64,000 nt of DNA from Magnetofaba australis IT-1 (lineage in GTDB: Bacteria; Pseudomonadota; Magnetococcia; Magnetococcales; Magnetococcaceae). The DNA lies in NCBI RefSeq assembly GCF_002109495.1, contig NZ_LVJN01000004.1:1-64000 (forward strand), given 5' to 3'. Of this stretch, positions 50,465 to 58,409 are shown piece by piece; the first letter of the stretch is position 1, and every line of letters starts with the position of its first letter. The position numbers were made by a program, and so were the translations under genes. The notes beneath the pieces are model-generated. The model made no database searches, was not told the origin of the DNA, and saw only the letters and a program-made list of their open reading frames with translations.

Positions 50465-51334
50465 TCAATTAGGGAAAAAATCGGTGTCTATGGGACCATG
50501 TGTCAGCATGGAAAGACGGCTCCGCGGCAATTTGGTGGGCATAAATGGATCGCCGCGCAACTCCATGCCATGGGCGATATTCATCAGATGGTTATAGGTG
50601 GAGCGGCGCAGCTTTTTATACAGCGCGTGCAACGTCATCGATTGCGTTTCGCCGATGGCCGTATCCAGCTCCAAAATCAGCGTCTCCTCCAACTCGCCTC
50701 CCACGCGCAGCGCAGAGGCGATGGATTGTCGTCCCTGGCGCAGCAGGTCGCCATACATCATGGCGAAATCCGGATCACTGAAAATGCCCATACGATCATC
50801 GGCTACGGAGTCCCGCAGGCCAAATCGCGCCATGGCGCCGGTCAGGGCGATCATATGGGTTTCGTGGGACTTGGCCAAACTGCTAAACAGCGCCATACGC
50901 CATCGCTGATGCAGCGCAAGGTAGAGATCCCGAGCCACCTTGGCCCCAGTACGCATGCGCGGCAGCAGTTGCGCATCTTTAACCGTCACCCCTTTTTCCG
51001 TCAAACGCGCAGCAGGGATCTTGGCCTGAAGCGGAGCCAGTAGCGCTACCGGCTGCGCCTGTGGCGCTGGCGGTGTAGATGAAGAGGTCGTACGGTGGTC
51101 ATCCGCCATGTCGGAGTAGAGATGGTCCACCCAGATGGAGATGACCGCCACAGCCATCAATAACCCAACCAATAGTTGTAGTCGGTTGGGCGAGGCAAAA
51201 AGTTTGCGCAACAGCGGATGCATCGGCGCAACGCCGCAAGCGCCGTTGCGCGCAGCGCAACCGTCCCCCTCCCCATCCGCAGATTGGATGGGGATAATGC
51301 GTTCTGAGCGAGACGGTCTATTCTGGTCTGACAT
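50465..51334 (-). CDS. Membrane-anchored DUF2202 ferritin-like protein, copy 1
   Basis: 289 aa. A cytoplasmic N-terminus and a single membrane segment (LLVGLLMAVAVISIWV, residues ~52-68) are followed by a linker and a ferritin-like four-helix domain of DUF2202 type: LALHQRWRMALFSSLAKSHETHM, LLRQGRQSIASALRVGGELEETLILELDTAI, STYNHLMNIAHGMELRG. The LEET-L-ELD-AI and final NH-- positions are likely diiron ligands. The EKMARD-type N-terminal ligand region seen in the copy at 60165 is weak here (TGAKVARDLY). It sits between mamC and mamX. Confidence 0.75.
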   Translation of the reverse strand: MSDQNRPSRSERIIPIQSADGEGDGCAARNGACGVAPMHPLLRKLFASPNRLQLLVGLLMAVAVISIWVDHLYSDMADDHRTTSSSTPPAPQAQPVALLAPLQAKIPAARLTEKGVTVKDAQLLPRMRTGAKVARDLYLALHQRWRMALFSSLAKSHETHMIALTGAMARFGLRDSVADDRMGIFSDPDFAMMYGDLLRQGRQSIASALRVGGELEETLILELDTAIGETQSMTLHALYKKLRRSTYNHLMNIAHGMELRGDPFMPTKLPRSRLSMLTHGPIDTDFFPN

Positions 51335-51410
51335 GGCGGAACGATTTCAGCCGCGACAAAATCAACGCAACTAGGCGCGCTGAATTCGCCTAGGTGATTG
51401 GGTGAGCCGA

Positions 51411-51773
51411 TTAAGACTCCAGCCCCAGATCCTCCAGATCATCACGGCTGCGCTGACGCAACTGATCCTCTAAATATTCAGCGCCACGATCCCAGGCGTA
51501 TTTGCCGGCAACGGCGGCAACCAACGCAGTCCCCAGGGAGACGACCAAACCGCCGCCCACAGCGCCGGCGGCAACGGCGCTGACGGCGGTGGCCACCCCC
51601 GCGCCAGCGGCCTCTTTCCCGCTGTCGATAGCGGCCTCTTCCGGTGACACCAACCCCTTATTGTAGAGATGGATATTCTTCGCGATAGCGGCTGAGCCAC
51701 CCACCACGGCGCCAAGAACCCCGGTGCCGGAAGCGCTGGTGGTTAGAAATTGCGCCAGATTAAAAGCAGCCAT
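51411..51773 (-). CDS. mamC: MamC (Mms13), magnetosome membrane protein
   Basis: 120 aa. It matches MamC throughout: [17 protein letters not shown], an acidic loop ([20 protein letters not shown]), then a Gly/Ala-rich second helix ([23 protein letters not shown]) and a short charged tail. MamC is among the most abundant magnetosome proteins, and the loop between its two helices faces the crystal and affects size. AAGGAAG precedes the ATG. It is the first gene of the mamC-DUF2202-mamX-mamZ-YeiH run. Confidence 0.93.
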   Translation of the reverse strand: MAAFNLAQFLTTSASGTGVLGAVVGGSAAIAKNIHLYNKGLVSPEEAAIDSGKEAAGAGVATAVSAVAAGAVGGGLVVSLGTALVAAVAGKYAWDRGAEYLEDQLRQRSRDDLEDLGLES

Positions 51774-51872
51774 GTGATGCTTCCTTCAAGAGTTTGGATC
51801 GTAGCAGTAAGGCGCCAACAACATTGAGGCAGCCTCTAACTCTACAGGAAACCAGATCAATCTGTAAAGCGC

Positions 51873-52039
51873 CTAGCCCGGATATTTCATGAATCTCTAC
51901 GATGATTGCGTAGAGATTTGATCCAAAAAGGGAATTTTCGACTGCGGCGAATGCTTATTGCCTTCGCAAAGGAGAAAATTTCCCTTTTGGATCAAAGATC
52001 AAGCAAGGGCGTCTGAGATTCATGAAATATCCGGGCTAG
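51873..52039. mobile_element. MITE-like element, 167 bp with 25-bp perfect terminal inverted repeats
   Basis: The ends are a perfect 25-bp inverted repeat (CTAGCCCGGATATTTC and its complement, continuing to GAATCTC). A second, imperfect inverted pair (TTGATCCAAAAAGGGAATTT and its partner) lies inside, so the whole element can fold as a hairpin. CGC flanks both ends (51870-51872 and 52040-52042), a possible 3-bp target duplication. It encodes no protein. It lies in the non-coding gap upstream of mamC, beside the end of the 111-aa gene. Confidence 0.75.
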
Positions 52040-52041
52040 CG

Positions 52042-52377
52042 CTACACGGTCTCCCGCTTGCGGGCGCTGTTGGGAATCTCATAGACCAGCGTATGAACCA
52101 ACACAAACGCGACAAACAGCCAACTGACCGGCGCATGGAGACTGAACGGTTTGACGACCCGCAATCCCGTCAACATGCTCAACGCCAGCGTTATCGACAT
52201 CCCAGCCTTAACGGCTTCCTTGCCCAGTCGTCGTTTTGAATTCGCCGCTCTGGGCTTGCGTCTTGGGTTCAGTCGCGCTTTCCGGCTTTGCTGTGGGCGC
52301 TCGATTTGTTCAACGGGCATACACTGTTGCTGCGCACACAGCGCCTCTTCACGCAAAATATCAGGCGTTGCATCCAT
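52042..52377 (-). CDS. Small two-helix membrane protein, possibly truncated by the MITE
   Basis: 111 aa from the ATG at 52377 (AGGGG upstream). An N-terminal polar, basic region is followed by two hydrophobic segments (GMSITLALSMLTGLRV and SWLFVAFVLVHTLVY), the second with HAPVSWLFVAFVLVH, a spaced His pair as in haem-binding membrane domains of the DUF4405/YedZ kind. That link is tentative. The stop lies right at the MITE edge, so the C-terminus may have been cut. A strong Fur-box match lies 50 bases upstream. Confidence 0.5.
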   Translation of the reverse strand: MDATPDILREEALCAQQQCMPVEQIERPQQSRKARLNPRRKPRAANSKRRLGKEAVKAGMSITLALSMLTGLRVVKPFSLHAPVSWLFVAFVLVHTLVYEIPNSARKRETV

Positions 52378-52427
52378 GGATATCCCCTCGCTCCTGTCAT
52401 TTATTAGCTGATACACACTGATTCAGT

Positions 52428-52446
52428 GATAATGGTTCTCATTAGC
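52428..52446. promoter_or_regulatory. Fur box beside the mms6/mamD genes
   Basis: GATAATGGTTCTCATTAGC matches 15 of 19 bases of the classic Fur consensus, with both halves recognisable. It lies in the divergent region between the 111-aa membrane gene (minus) and the Mms6-like gene (plus), so either or both may be iron-regulated. Confidence 0.68.
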
Positions 52447-52507
52447 AAAATCAACATTTTTCAACTCCGGCTGCGCTTCTCTTTCAATTCGCCCGAGCAT
52501 TATACTG

Positions 52508-52535
52508 TTGACTTTTTCTAGATTTAATCTAAATT
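52508..52535 (+). promoter_or_regulatory. Possible promoter with internal palindrome for the Mms6-like gene
   Basis: TTGACT, 16 bases, then TAAATT. Between the two boxes lies the perfect 6-1-6 palindrome TAGATTTAATCTA (52519-52531), a good place for an operator. A similar -10 occurs before the related gene at 57084. Confidence 0.4.
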
Positions 52536-52647
52536 TCATAATGTTGTAATGTAACCTTCGGGCGAAAAGCGGCGGCGTGCAAACACAATCAACACAATCC
52601 AAGCCCCACAACGCCTGTACCAAGAAGATCTAAATAGAGGAAAAATC

Positions 52648-53031
52648 ATGCCTTTAACAGATTTGAACGCGACTCTGGCTGAGGGTGAGAAATTGACTTT
52701 GGTGGGGCCTGGCAACGTGGAGTTCACCGCCGCGCCGCCAGCCAAACCCGCCGCCGCCAAGACGGCGCCCATCAAAGCTGCCCAGCCCGCCGCCAAAGGC
52801 GTCGCCGCACCCCCTGCGCAGCCTATTGTGGACCCCGCCACGGCGCCCGCCGCCAAAGGCGTCGCCGCCGCGGCAACTGGCGGCACAATTTTTAAAGGAA
52901 CAGGTTTGAGCTTAGGCCTGGGGCTGGGGCTGGGCGCCTGGGGACCGGCTCTGGCTGGGGCCGCAATCATTGGCGGCGGATACTACCTGTATCGCCGTAA
53001 GCGCATCAAAACCTCCTTGTGGCCGTTTTAA
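52648..53031 (+). CDS. mms6: Mms6-like magnetosome crystal protein, 127 aa
   Basis: N-terminal LTLVGPGNVEFTAAPP, then an Ala/Pro/Lys linker with two copies of AAKGVAA. The Mms6/MamD signature follows (GGTIFKGTGLSLGLGLGLGA) with a hydrophobic helix (LAGAAIIGGGYYLY) and a basic tail (RRKRIKTSLWPF). True Mms6 ends in an acidic tail, which this protein lacks, so the name is by domain and not by proven orthology. AGGAAAAATC precedes the ATG. First gene of a plus-strand run with mamD. Confidence 0.78.
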   Translation: MPLTDLNATLAEGEKLTLVGPGNVEFTAAPPAKPAAAKTAPIKAAQPAAKGVAAPPAQPIVDPATAPAAKGVAAAATGGTIFKGTGLSLGLGLGLGAWGPALAGAAIIGGGYYLYRRKRIKTSLWPF

Positions 53032-53109
53032 TCCGGTTTCACGCTGAGCCTTTTGTCAACCTAACCCGGGTGAGCGCGCCTCTGCGCCTACGCCATAGGG
53101 AGAATACTG

Positions 53110-53814
53110 ATGCCTGCGCCCCAAGAGTTGATCGGTCCACAACAGTTGGCCAACGTCACTGGAAAATCATTCACCGTGAAGGATCTTGGCAATGGCAAGG
53201 CGTTACTGTGTCCATTGCCGGAGGGTGGCGGCGCGGCGCTGTCGCCTATTGAGATCAACAATGCTGTCGTGGAAGGACTCAAAGCCGCCAAGGGGCAAGC
53301 GCCTGGCATGGCGCCTGTGGTTTCCATTGAAGGCGCCGGTAAAACCGTCTCGCCCCAGGGCCAGAAACTGCTGATCGACAAATTGCAGATCAAAGGCGTG
53401 ATGGCCCCCGGCGGTGAGCGCATTGTGTTGAGCAATGGCGAGATGAAGATCGGTCCCGCACCCAAGAGCGCCGCCAAGGCGGCCAAGAAGATCGCCAAAG
53501 TCCAAGCCAAGGCGACGGCGCCACAACCCATGGCCAAAGCCGCCGCCGCAACGCCCCCCTGCCCTGCCGCCAACACGCCACAGCCCAGTGCGCAGAATGT
53601 GGCGATGACCCAAAACGTCGCCGCCAAAGCCGTAGGCGGCGGCGCCGCCAAGGCCGCTGCGGTGGGCACCATCTGGAATGGCGGGGGTTGGAGTCTGGGA
53701 TTGGGCTTGGGTTTGGGCGTTTGGGGCGTGGTCGCCGCGACCGGTTTGGCCGCCGCCGCCATCGGCGTTGGCGTCTATAACTATAAATCGCGTCAATTGA
53801 AAGCGGAGGGTTAA
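53110..53814 (+). CDS. mamD: MamD (Mms7)-type magnetosome protein, 234 aa
   Basis: The N-terminus holds one repeat unit of the MamD kind (QLANVTGKSFTVKDLGNGKALLC); a second, weaker unit (EGAGKTVSPQGQKLLIDK) follows. An Ala/Lys/Gln-rich linker leads to GTIWNGGGWSLGLGLGLGVW and a hydrophobic helix (GLAAAAIGVGVYNY). MamD is a crystal-bound protein of the mamGFDC group. The repeat unit occurs four times in the larger paralogue at 59013. It follows the Mms6-like gene by 78 bases. Confidence 0.85.
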   Translation: MPAPQELIGPQQLANVTGKSFTVKDLGNGKALLCPLPEGGGAALSPIEINNAVVEGLKAAKGQAPGMAPVVSIEGAGKTVSPQGQKLLIDKLQIKGVMAPGGERIVLSNGEMKIGPAPKSAAKAAKKIAKVQAKATAPQPMAKAAAATPPCPAANTPQPSAQNVAMTQNVAAKAVGGGAAKAAAVGTIWNGGGWSLGLGLGLGVWGVVAATGLAAAAIGVGVYNYKSRQLKAEG

Positions 53815-53853
53815 CCCACTTTTTCCCCTGAGCGCATGTGTTTGCTCTGTCGC

Positions 53854-53894
53854 ACCCTGCCCATTAGCCCAATTTGTTACCGTAATGGGCAGGG
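53854..53894. repeat. Inverted repeat after mamD
   Basis: CCCTGCCCATTA and its complement (12 bp) are separated by 17 bases. There is no T-run, so it is a weak terminator candidate or a processing hairpin. Confidence 0.5.
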
Positions 53895-53913
53895 CGTCCT
53901 GGATTGATTGGCG

Positions 53914-54117
53914 ATGGTCCTTCCAAAAAAAACGCGCTCTTCTGCGCGCCGTTTAAAATCCATTCCCCCAACCGTTGAGCAGAAGCATCGGGTTTCATTA
54001 ACCGAATGGGTGAAACAGGCGGGCCGGGCGGCTTTAATCGGGTTGGCGGTCAGTCTCGTTGTGGGATTAGCGGCAAAATTTCTCCTGGCGCGTTTTATCG
54101 CCGCCACCCGCTTTTGA
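53914..54117 (+). CDS. Small single-helix membrane protein, 67 aa
   Basis: A strongly basic N-terminus (PKKTRSSARRLKSIPP) is followed by one C-terminal hydrophobic helix (AALIGLAVSLVVGLAAKFLLARFIAA). No family recognised. It follows mamD in the same direction and converges on the FeoB-associated gene. The ribosome site is weak. A tail-anchored protein of the magnetosome locus is possible. Confidence 0.5.
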   Translation: MVLPKKTRSSARRLKSIPPTVEQKHRVSLTEWVKQAGRAALIGLAVSLVVGLAAKFLLARFIAATRF

Positions 54118-54146
54118 AGCGCGGCCCTGCTCCCCGCTTATTCGTT

Positions 54147-54416
54147 CTAATCAGAGACATCCTCTCTTTTGCTACAGGCATTGGCTGACTCCCGCTTCAT
54201 GGAGATGATCTTCACGCCGCTGTTCCAGGAAGCGGAACACCCCGCCGAGACGGAATTTCCCCCGCCACACCCGCCACACCCGCTTTTGCCACAGGCGCCA
54301 TTTGATGCGGTGGGCCAGAGCAGACGCCAGACGCTGCGCACAATATAGGCCGACGCTGCGCCCCCCACGGCGGCCAGAAGCGCCCACTCCCACCAAGGGG
54401 TGACGGGGTGCGCCAT
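54147..54416 (-). CDS. FeoB-associated Cys-rich membrane protein (FeoC-like position)
   Basis: 89 aa. One N-terminal membrane helix (WEWALLAAVGGAASAYIVRSVW) is followed by a Cys/Gly cluster (CGKSGCGGCGGGNSVSAGC), a form typical of small Cys-rich proteins encoded after feoB. The start overlaps the feoB stop by one base (TAATG). It may bind iron or an iron-sulfur cluster and help FeoB, but function is not established. Third gene of the feoA-feoB set. Confidence 0.75.
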   Translation of the reverse strand: MAHPVTPWWEWALLAAVGGAASAYIVRSVWRLLWPTASNGACGKSGCGGCGGGNSVSAGCSASWNSGVKIISMKRESANACSKREDVSD

Positions 54417-56551
54417 TACGTCAGCGCCCCGCCCACCTTCACCACCAAAAACGCCAGGCTATACGCAATGGTTAGTGAAAACCCTACTGAGAACAACGCC
54501 CAACGCCACCCGCCCGCCTCGCGTTTGATCGCGGCAATGGTGGCGATACAGGGCGAGTAGAACAGGGCAAACACCATAAACGCCACCGCCACCAGCGGCG
54601 TCATGGTGCCCGCAAGGACCTGACGCAGCGTATCGGACTCTTCAGTGGATTCACTATCCTGGGAGTAGAGCACCGCGTAGCTGGCCACCACCACCTCTTT
54701 GGCGACAAATCCGGTAAGAATCGCCACCGTATCCTTCCAGGTAAACTCCAACGGCGTGAAAACCGGCGCCACAGTGTGCGCAATCTGCCCCAGATAGCTC
54801 TTCTCCAACGCCTCCTGGTTGCGTTGGCGCTGCAATTCGCCGATAGCGGCATTGCGCGCCGGGCTTTCCGGTTGCGCCTGGGCCTGCTCAATACGCGCGG
54901 CGTAGTCTGTGCTCCACTCCACCTCCTGGGGAAATGTCTGCAAAAACCAGATCACCACGGAGCCCACCAGAATCACCCCAGCGATTTTCTGAAGAAAGGT
55001 GACCGCCTTATCCCACATGTGAATGAATACCGCACGCAGAGTGGGAATGCGATAGGGCGGCAGCTCCATAACGAACGCTTCGTCTGCATCCCGGAACAGG
55101 AAGCGATTGAGAATCACCGCCGCGCCCATGGCCCCGACGATGCTGAGCATATACATGGCGAACACCACCGTGCCGGCATTCTGCGTAAAAAACGCCCCGG
55201 CGAACAGAATAAACACCGGCAGGCGCGCCGCACAGAGCATGAATGGATTGACCAGAATCGTTACCAAACGCGCCTTGTCGCTCTCAATGGTGCGCGCCGA
55301 CATCACCGCCGGCACATTGCAGCCGAACCCCATCACAAGAGGGATCAAAGCCTTACCGTGCAAACCGAACTTGTGCATCACCTGGTCCATGAGAAACGCC
55401 GCGCGCGCCAGGTAGCCGGTTTCGCTGAACAGCGCCATGAAGAAAAACAGAATGACGATGTTGGGCAGGAAAATAATGGTCCCGCCGACCCCGGCGATCA
55501 TACCTTCTACGACAAGATCCTTGAACAACCCCTCCGGCAGCAGAGCGGCCATCCAATCACTGAACGCGCCCACCCCGGCGTCGATCCAATTCATCGGAAC
55601 CTCGCCCAAGGTAAAGGTCGTCTCGAACATCACCCACAACAGCGCCACAAAGATGGGAATGCCCAACACGCGATTAATGAACAGGGTATCCAGCACGCGG
55701 GTGGCGCGGTAGCGATTACGCAGCTTATCGCTGCGCTGCACCGCCTCGGAGATGATGCCGTGAACATGGCCGAAACGGGCGTCGGCAAACATGCTCTCAC
55801 ACGCCATCCCATGGCCGTGAGAGAGGTCATAACACTCGCGCCGCACCAGTTCGAGCAGATGCTGATGCTCCTGCTCATCGCGCATCATTTCGATGTCGCC
55901 TTCAAGCAGTTTGATCGCCATCCAACGGCTTCCCTCCTGCTCGCGGGCGTCTTCGGCGGCATGGTTCTCCTGCACCAAATGCTGCACGCGCTGCACCGCC
56001 TCTTCCAGGTGCGCGTCATAATGGACAAAGCTGCGCGCCGGCGCCTGTCCGGCATTGAATATTGAAATCGCCGCGCTCAACAACGCCTTAACGCCATCTC
56101 CATGTTTACCGGAAGTGCGCAACACCGGCGCTCCGAGCATCGACTCGAGCGCCTGCACGTCGATTTTTCCTTCGACGCTCTCTACCTCGTCCACCATATT
56201 CAAGGCAAACAGTAGCGGTTTGCCCATCTCCACCAACTGCGTGGTCAGATAGAGCGAACGCTCCAGATTGCCCGCATCAATGACATTGATGATCACATCC
56301 GCATGACCAGCCATGATGTATTCACGCGCTGACAGCTCCTCTGCCGACTGTGAGGTCAGCGCATAGATGCCGGGTAGATCGGCCAACATGAGCTTGCGCC
56401 CATCAAAAGTCAGTTCGCGCTCTTTAACGTCAACGGTCACGCGCGGATAGTTGCCGACCGAATCCTTACCGCCGGTCATCTGGTTGAGCAGGGAGGTTTT
56501 GCCGCTATTGGGATTACCCACCAAGGCGATGGTGATCGGTGCGTCTGACAT
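54416..56551 (-). CDS. feoB: FeoB, ferrous iron transporter
   Basis: 711 aa. An N-terminal G domain with GNPNSGKTSL (G1), DLPG (G3) and NMVDE (G4), then a helical spacer and the transporter with two Gate regions (RAAFLMDQVMHKFGLHGKALIPLVMGFGCNVPA; MLCAARLPVFILFAGAFF). It ends in a short tail. FeoB imports Fe(II) into the cell. In magnetosome clusters a special FeoB1 supplies iron for magnetite. It is preceded by feoA (53 bases) with a Fur box, and followed by the Cys-rich gene with one-base overlap. Confidence 0.95.
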   Translation of the reverse strand: MSDAPITIALVGNPNSGKTSLLNQMTGGKDSVGNYPRVTVDVKERELTFDGRKLMLADLPGIYALTSQSAEELSAREYIMAGHADVIINVIDAGNLERSLYLTTQLVEMGKPLLFALNMVDEVESVEGKIDVQALESMLGAPVLRTSGKHGDGVKALLSAAISIFNAGQAPARSFVHYDAHLEEAVQRVQHLVQENHAAEDAREQEGSRWMAIKLLEGDIEMMRDEQEHQHLLELVRRECYDLSHGHGMACESMFADARFGHVHGIISEAVQRSDKLRNRYRATRVLDTLFINRVLGIPIFVALLWVMFETTFTLGEVPMNWIDAGVGAFSDWMAALLPEGLFKDLVVEGMIAGVGGTIIFLPNIVILFFFMALFSETGYLARAAFLMDQVMHKFGLHGKALIPLVMGFGCNVPAVMSARTIESDKARLVTILVNPFMLCAARLPVFILFAGAFFTQNAGTVVFAMYMLSIVGAMGAAVILNRFLFRDADEAFVMELPPYRIPTLRAVFIHMWDKAVTFLQKIAGVILVGSVVIWFLQTFPQEVEWSTDYAARIEQAQAQPESPARNAAIGELQRQRNQEALEKSYLGQIAHTVAPVFTPLEFTWKDTVAILTGFVAKEVVVASYAVLYSQDSESTEESDTLRQVLAGTMTPLVAVAFMVFALFYSPCIATIAAIKREAGGWRWALFSVGFSLTIAYSLAFLVVKVGGALT

Positions 56552-56604
56552 GTGGGGTCTACTTTATGCAGATGGGTGATCGATTAGGGATAGTAAAGAG
56601 AGGA

Positions 56605-56874
56605 TCAAGCAGCCGGTGTGAGCGGTTCAATCAGAATTTTCTCAGCGTCTTTATTACGCAGAGTCAGGTCGTACCCCATGATGGTGTAGATGCGCGGATC
56701 GCCGAACGGCGCGCGATTGCGTAGACGGATCTCCTTACCAATGACCAATCCCATGGTCAACAGCCGTTGACGTTGAACGCCATCCAACTGCAACGCCGTT
56801 ATCTTCGCTGACACCCCAAATTTCAACTCACTGAGCTTGATGGTGTGGGTCTGTACTGGTGACTTGGTATCCAT
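56605..56874 (-). CDS. feoA: FeoA, SH3-like partner of FeoB
   Basis: 89 aa from the ATG at 56874, behind GGAG; the frame is open to 56985 but that start lacks a ribosome site and would overlap the Fur box. It shows the FeoA pattern: LSELKFGVSAKITALQL, RQRLLTMGLVIGKEIRLRN, and DPRIYTIMGYDLTLRNKDAEKI. FeoA binds the cytoplasmic part of FeoB and affects transport. Confidence 0.9.
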   Translation of the reverse strand: MDTKSPVQTHTIKLSELKFGVSAKITALQLDGVQRQRLLTMGLVIGKEIRLRNRAPFGDPRIYTIMGYDLTLRNKDAEKILIEPLTPAA

Positions 56875-56939
56875 ATTGGCGCTCCATAGAAGATGCTCAC
56901 ATAACGGAGGTAAGATACACCTATAATGGATGACTTGCA

Positions 56940-56958
56940 AATAGGAATTATTATTATC
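56940..56958 (-). promoter_or_regulatory. Fur-box-like site upstream of feoA
   Basis: On the minus strand it reads GATAATAATAATTCCTATT, about 13-14 of 19 matches to the Fur consensus with a perfect left half. It is 66 bases before the feoA ATG, a usual operator position for iron repression of feo. Confidence 0.6.
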
Positions 56959-57008
56959 CAGCAGATCTTGCGTAATTTCCCCCAATGCCGCCCGCCGCCA
57001 TATGTTAA

Positions 57009-57037
57009 TTGCATTTTTTTCTGCTATGGTGTAAATT
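57009..57037 (+). promoter_or_regulatory. Possible promoter for the small Mms-type gene
   Basis: TTGCAT, a 17-base spacer and TAAATT. The -35 matches 4 of 6 and the -10 is moderate. It lies about 47 bases before the GTG of the gene at 57084. The same -10 sequence is seen before the Mms6-like gene. Confidence 0.4.
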
Positions 57038-57083
57038 TGTGGTTTGACTAAATGTTGTCTTGATCTGTTGAAGGAGAACTCCT

Positions 57084-57398
57084 GTGCCGGTCAATGAATT
57101 CACTGCTCAAGTTCAAGCTGGGGACACCTTCACCGCCCCTGCGGCAGGCAATCTGGAATTCACCGCTGCGCCGCCGCCCGCGCCCCCTGTGGACCCCGCA
57201 GCCGCAGCCGCCAAACCCATCGCCATGACCGCTGTGAGCCCCGTCGCGGCGCCCGTAGCCCAGAGCGTACCAAGCCAAATTTTGTCCGGCAAGGTGTTGG
57301 GGCTCTCTCTGGCCAGCGTCAACCCCTGGATTCTGTTAGGCGTCGGCGCTGTTGGCGGGTACTTCTACTTCAAGAAAAAGCGCTTCAGCTTCTTCTAA
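57084..57398 (+). CDS. Small Mms-type magnetosome membrane protein, 104 aa
   Basis: GTG start behind AAGGAG. The N-terminus (VQAGDTFTAPAAGNLEFTAAPP) matches the start of the Mms6-like protein at 52648 (EGEKLTLVGPGNVEFTAAPP). An Ala/Pro linker and a C-terminal helix (SVNPWILLGVGAVGGYFYF) with KKKRF end follow. The LGLGLG motif is degenerate (VLGLSLASVN), so it is a diverged Mms-family member. A terminator lies right after it. Confidence 0.72.
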   Translation: MPVNEFTAQVQAGDTFTAPAAGNLEFTAAPPPAPPVDPAAAAAKPIAMTAVSPVAAPVAQSVPSQILSGKVLGLSLASVNPWILLGVGAVGGYFYFKKKRFSFF

Positions 57399-57430
57399 GA
57401 GCTGCTGCTCCATCAAGCTGCGCGCAACAG

Positions 57431-57464
57431 AGCGCGCCTCAGTCACTCTGGGGCGCGCTTTTTT
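57431..57464 (+). terminator. Intrinsic terminator after the small Mms-type gene
   Basis: AGCGCGCC and GGCGCGCT pair (8 bp, 13-base loop), followed by six T. It lies 32 bases past the stop at 57398. Confidence 0.75.
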
Positions 57465-57581
57465 GTCTCTATATTGGCCCAAGGTTTGCTGCAATACGCT
57501 CAGAGCCCGTTGTCTGAATCTCCCGGTCACGTGGATCGGGGACACGCCGCACGAACTAACGCCCACTCTGGGAGCCAGTAG

Positions 57582-58334
57582 ATGTTACAGGAACCGATCG
57601 CCCCCTATATCGACCAATCCCAACCGTTTCCGGCGGATAATCTCAGCGATATGCCGATTCACCCGGCCTTGCAACACCCCGGCACAGCTGAGATGCAACC
57701 CGAATTCGCCCCCATTGCGCCGCAGCAGACGTTTGATCCGCCCGACGCCATGACAACCTCTTTTGAACCCATGGCCGCCGAACCTGCGCTCGTTGATGCG
57801 GAACCCGCCGCCATCCAGGCGACAATGGAGTCAGCGAACGTGTACGGCGACGCAATCGATGCGGCCAAACAACTGCGCGATAACGGGGTGGCGTTGAGCG
57901 CCGCCGGGCGTCATGGACGCGCCATCGACGCTTTGACGCAAGCCCATGCGTTGACGCCCCTGGATGATCTGGCGCTGCTGCATCTGGGCCTTTCGCTCAC
58001 CCGTAAGGGGTATCTGAAAGAGGCGATCACCGTCCTACGCCTGCCGTTTGACGCTGACCCGCTCGACCCAGCCGCCGCCACCCTGCTGGGCAAAGCGCGA
58101 CTTCTCTCAGGCGACGCCAAGGAGGCGATTTGGACCATGGAGCCGGCGGCCCACACCAATCCGGGCCGTTTCAATCTGCACTTCTATCTTGGCGTGGCTT
58201 ACGCGAAAACAGGGCGTTACGCCGCCGCCCGCGACGCCTGGGAGATCGCCCATGGCCTTCGCCCCAAAGATGGCGACACGCGCCGCTTTTTACGTCAGGC
58301 GCAGCGCCTGCTGGATGCTGAGCAAACACGCTAA
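57582..58334 (+). CDS. TPR protein, 250 aa
   Basis: The first ~90 residues are Pro/Ala/Glu-rich and probably disordered. From about residue 90 there are at least three TPR units: AKQLRDNGVALSAAGRHGRAIDALTQAHAL, ALLHLGLSLTRKGYLKEAITVLR, and LHFYLGVAYAKTGRYAAARDAWEIA. No signal peptide. It resembles MamA in fold but not closely in sequence. It follows the Mms-type gene and terminator and precedes a perfect hairpin at 58359. A magnetosome scaffold is possible but inferred. Confidence 0.75.
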   Translation: MLQEPIAPYIDQSQPFPADNLSDMPIHPALQHPGTAEMQPEFAPIAPQQTFDPPDAMTTSFEPMAAEPALVDAEPAAIQATMESANVYGDAIDAAKQLRDNGVALSAAGRHGRAIDALTQAHALTPLDDLALLHLGLSLTRKGYLKEAITVLRLPFDADPLDPAAATLLGKARLLSGDAKEAIWTMEPAAHTNPGRFNLHFYLGVAYAKTGRYAAARDAWEIAHGLRPKDGDTRRFLRQAQRLLDAEQTR

Positions 58335-58358
58335 ATCGCCGCGCACAATTCGCATTGC

Positions 58359-58389
58359 GGCGGAGCGCTAATTGAATCAGCGCTCCGCC
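58359..58389. repeat. Perfect 11-bp inverted repeat after the TPR gene
   Basis: GGCGGAGCGCT and its complement around a 9-base loop, with no T-run. It is between the TPR gene and the DUF486 gene and could stabilise or attenuate mRNA. Confidence 0.6.
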
Positions 58390-58409
58390 CTCCCCTCTCC
58401 CGCCTGACC

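Noticed and set aside
54776-56065. Long plus-strand open frame of 429 codons
   Set aside because: It is antisense to feoB. The product is His/Arg/Gln-rich with no fold, and feoB is certain, so this is a shadow frame of a GC-biased gene.
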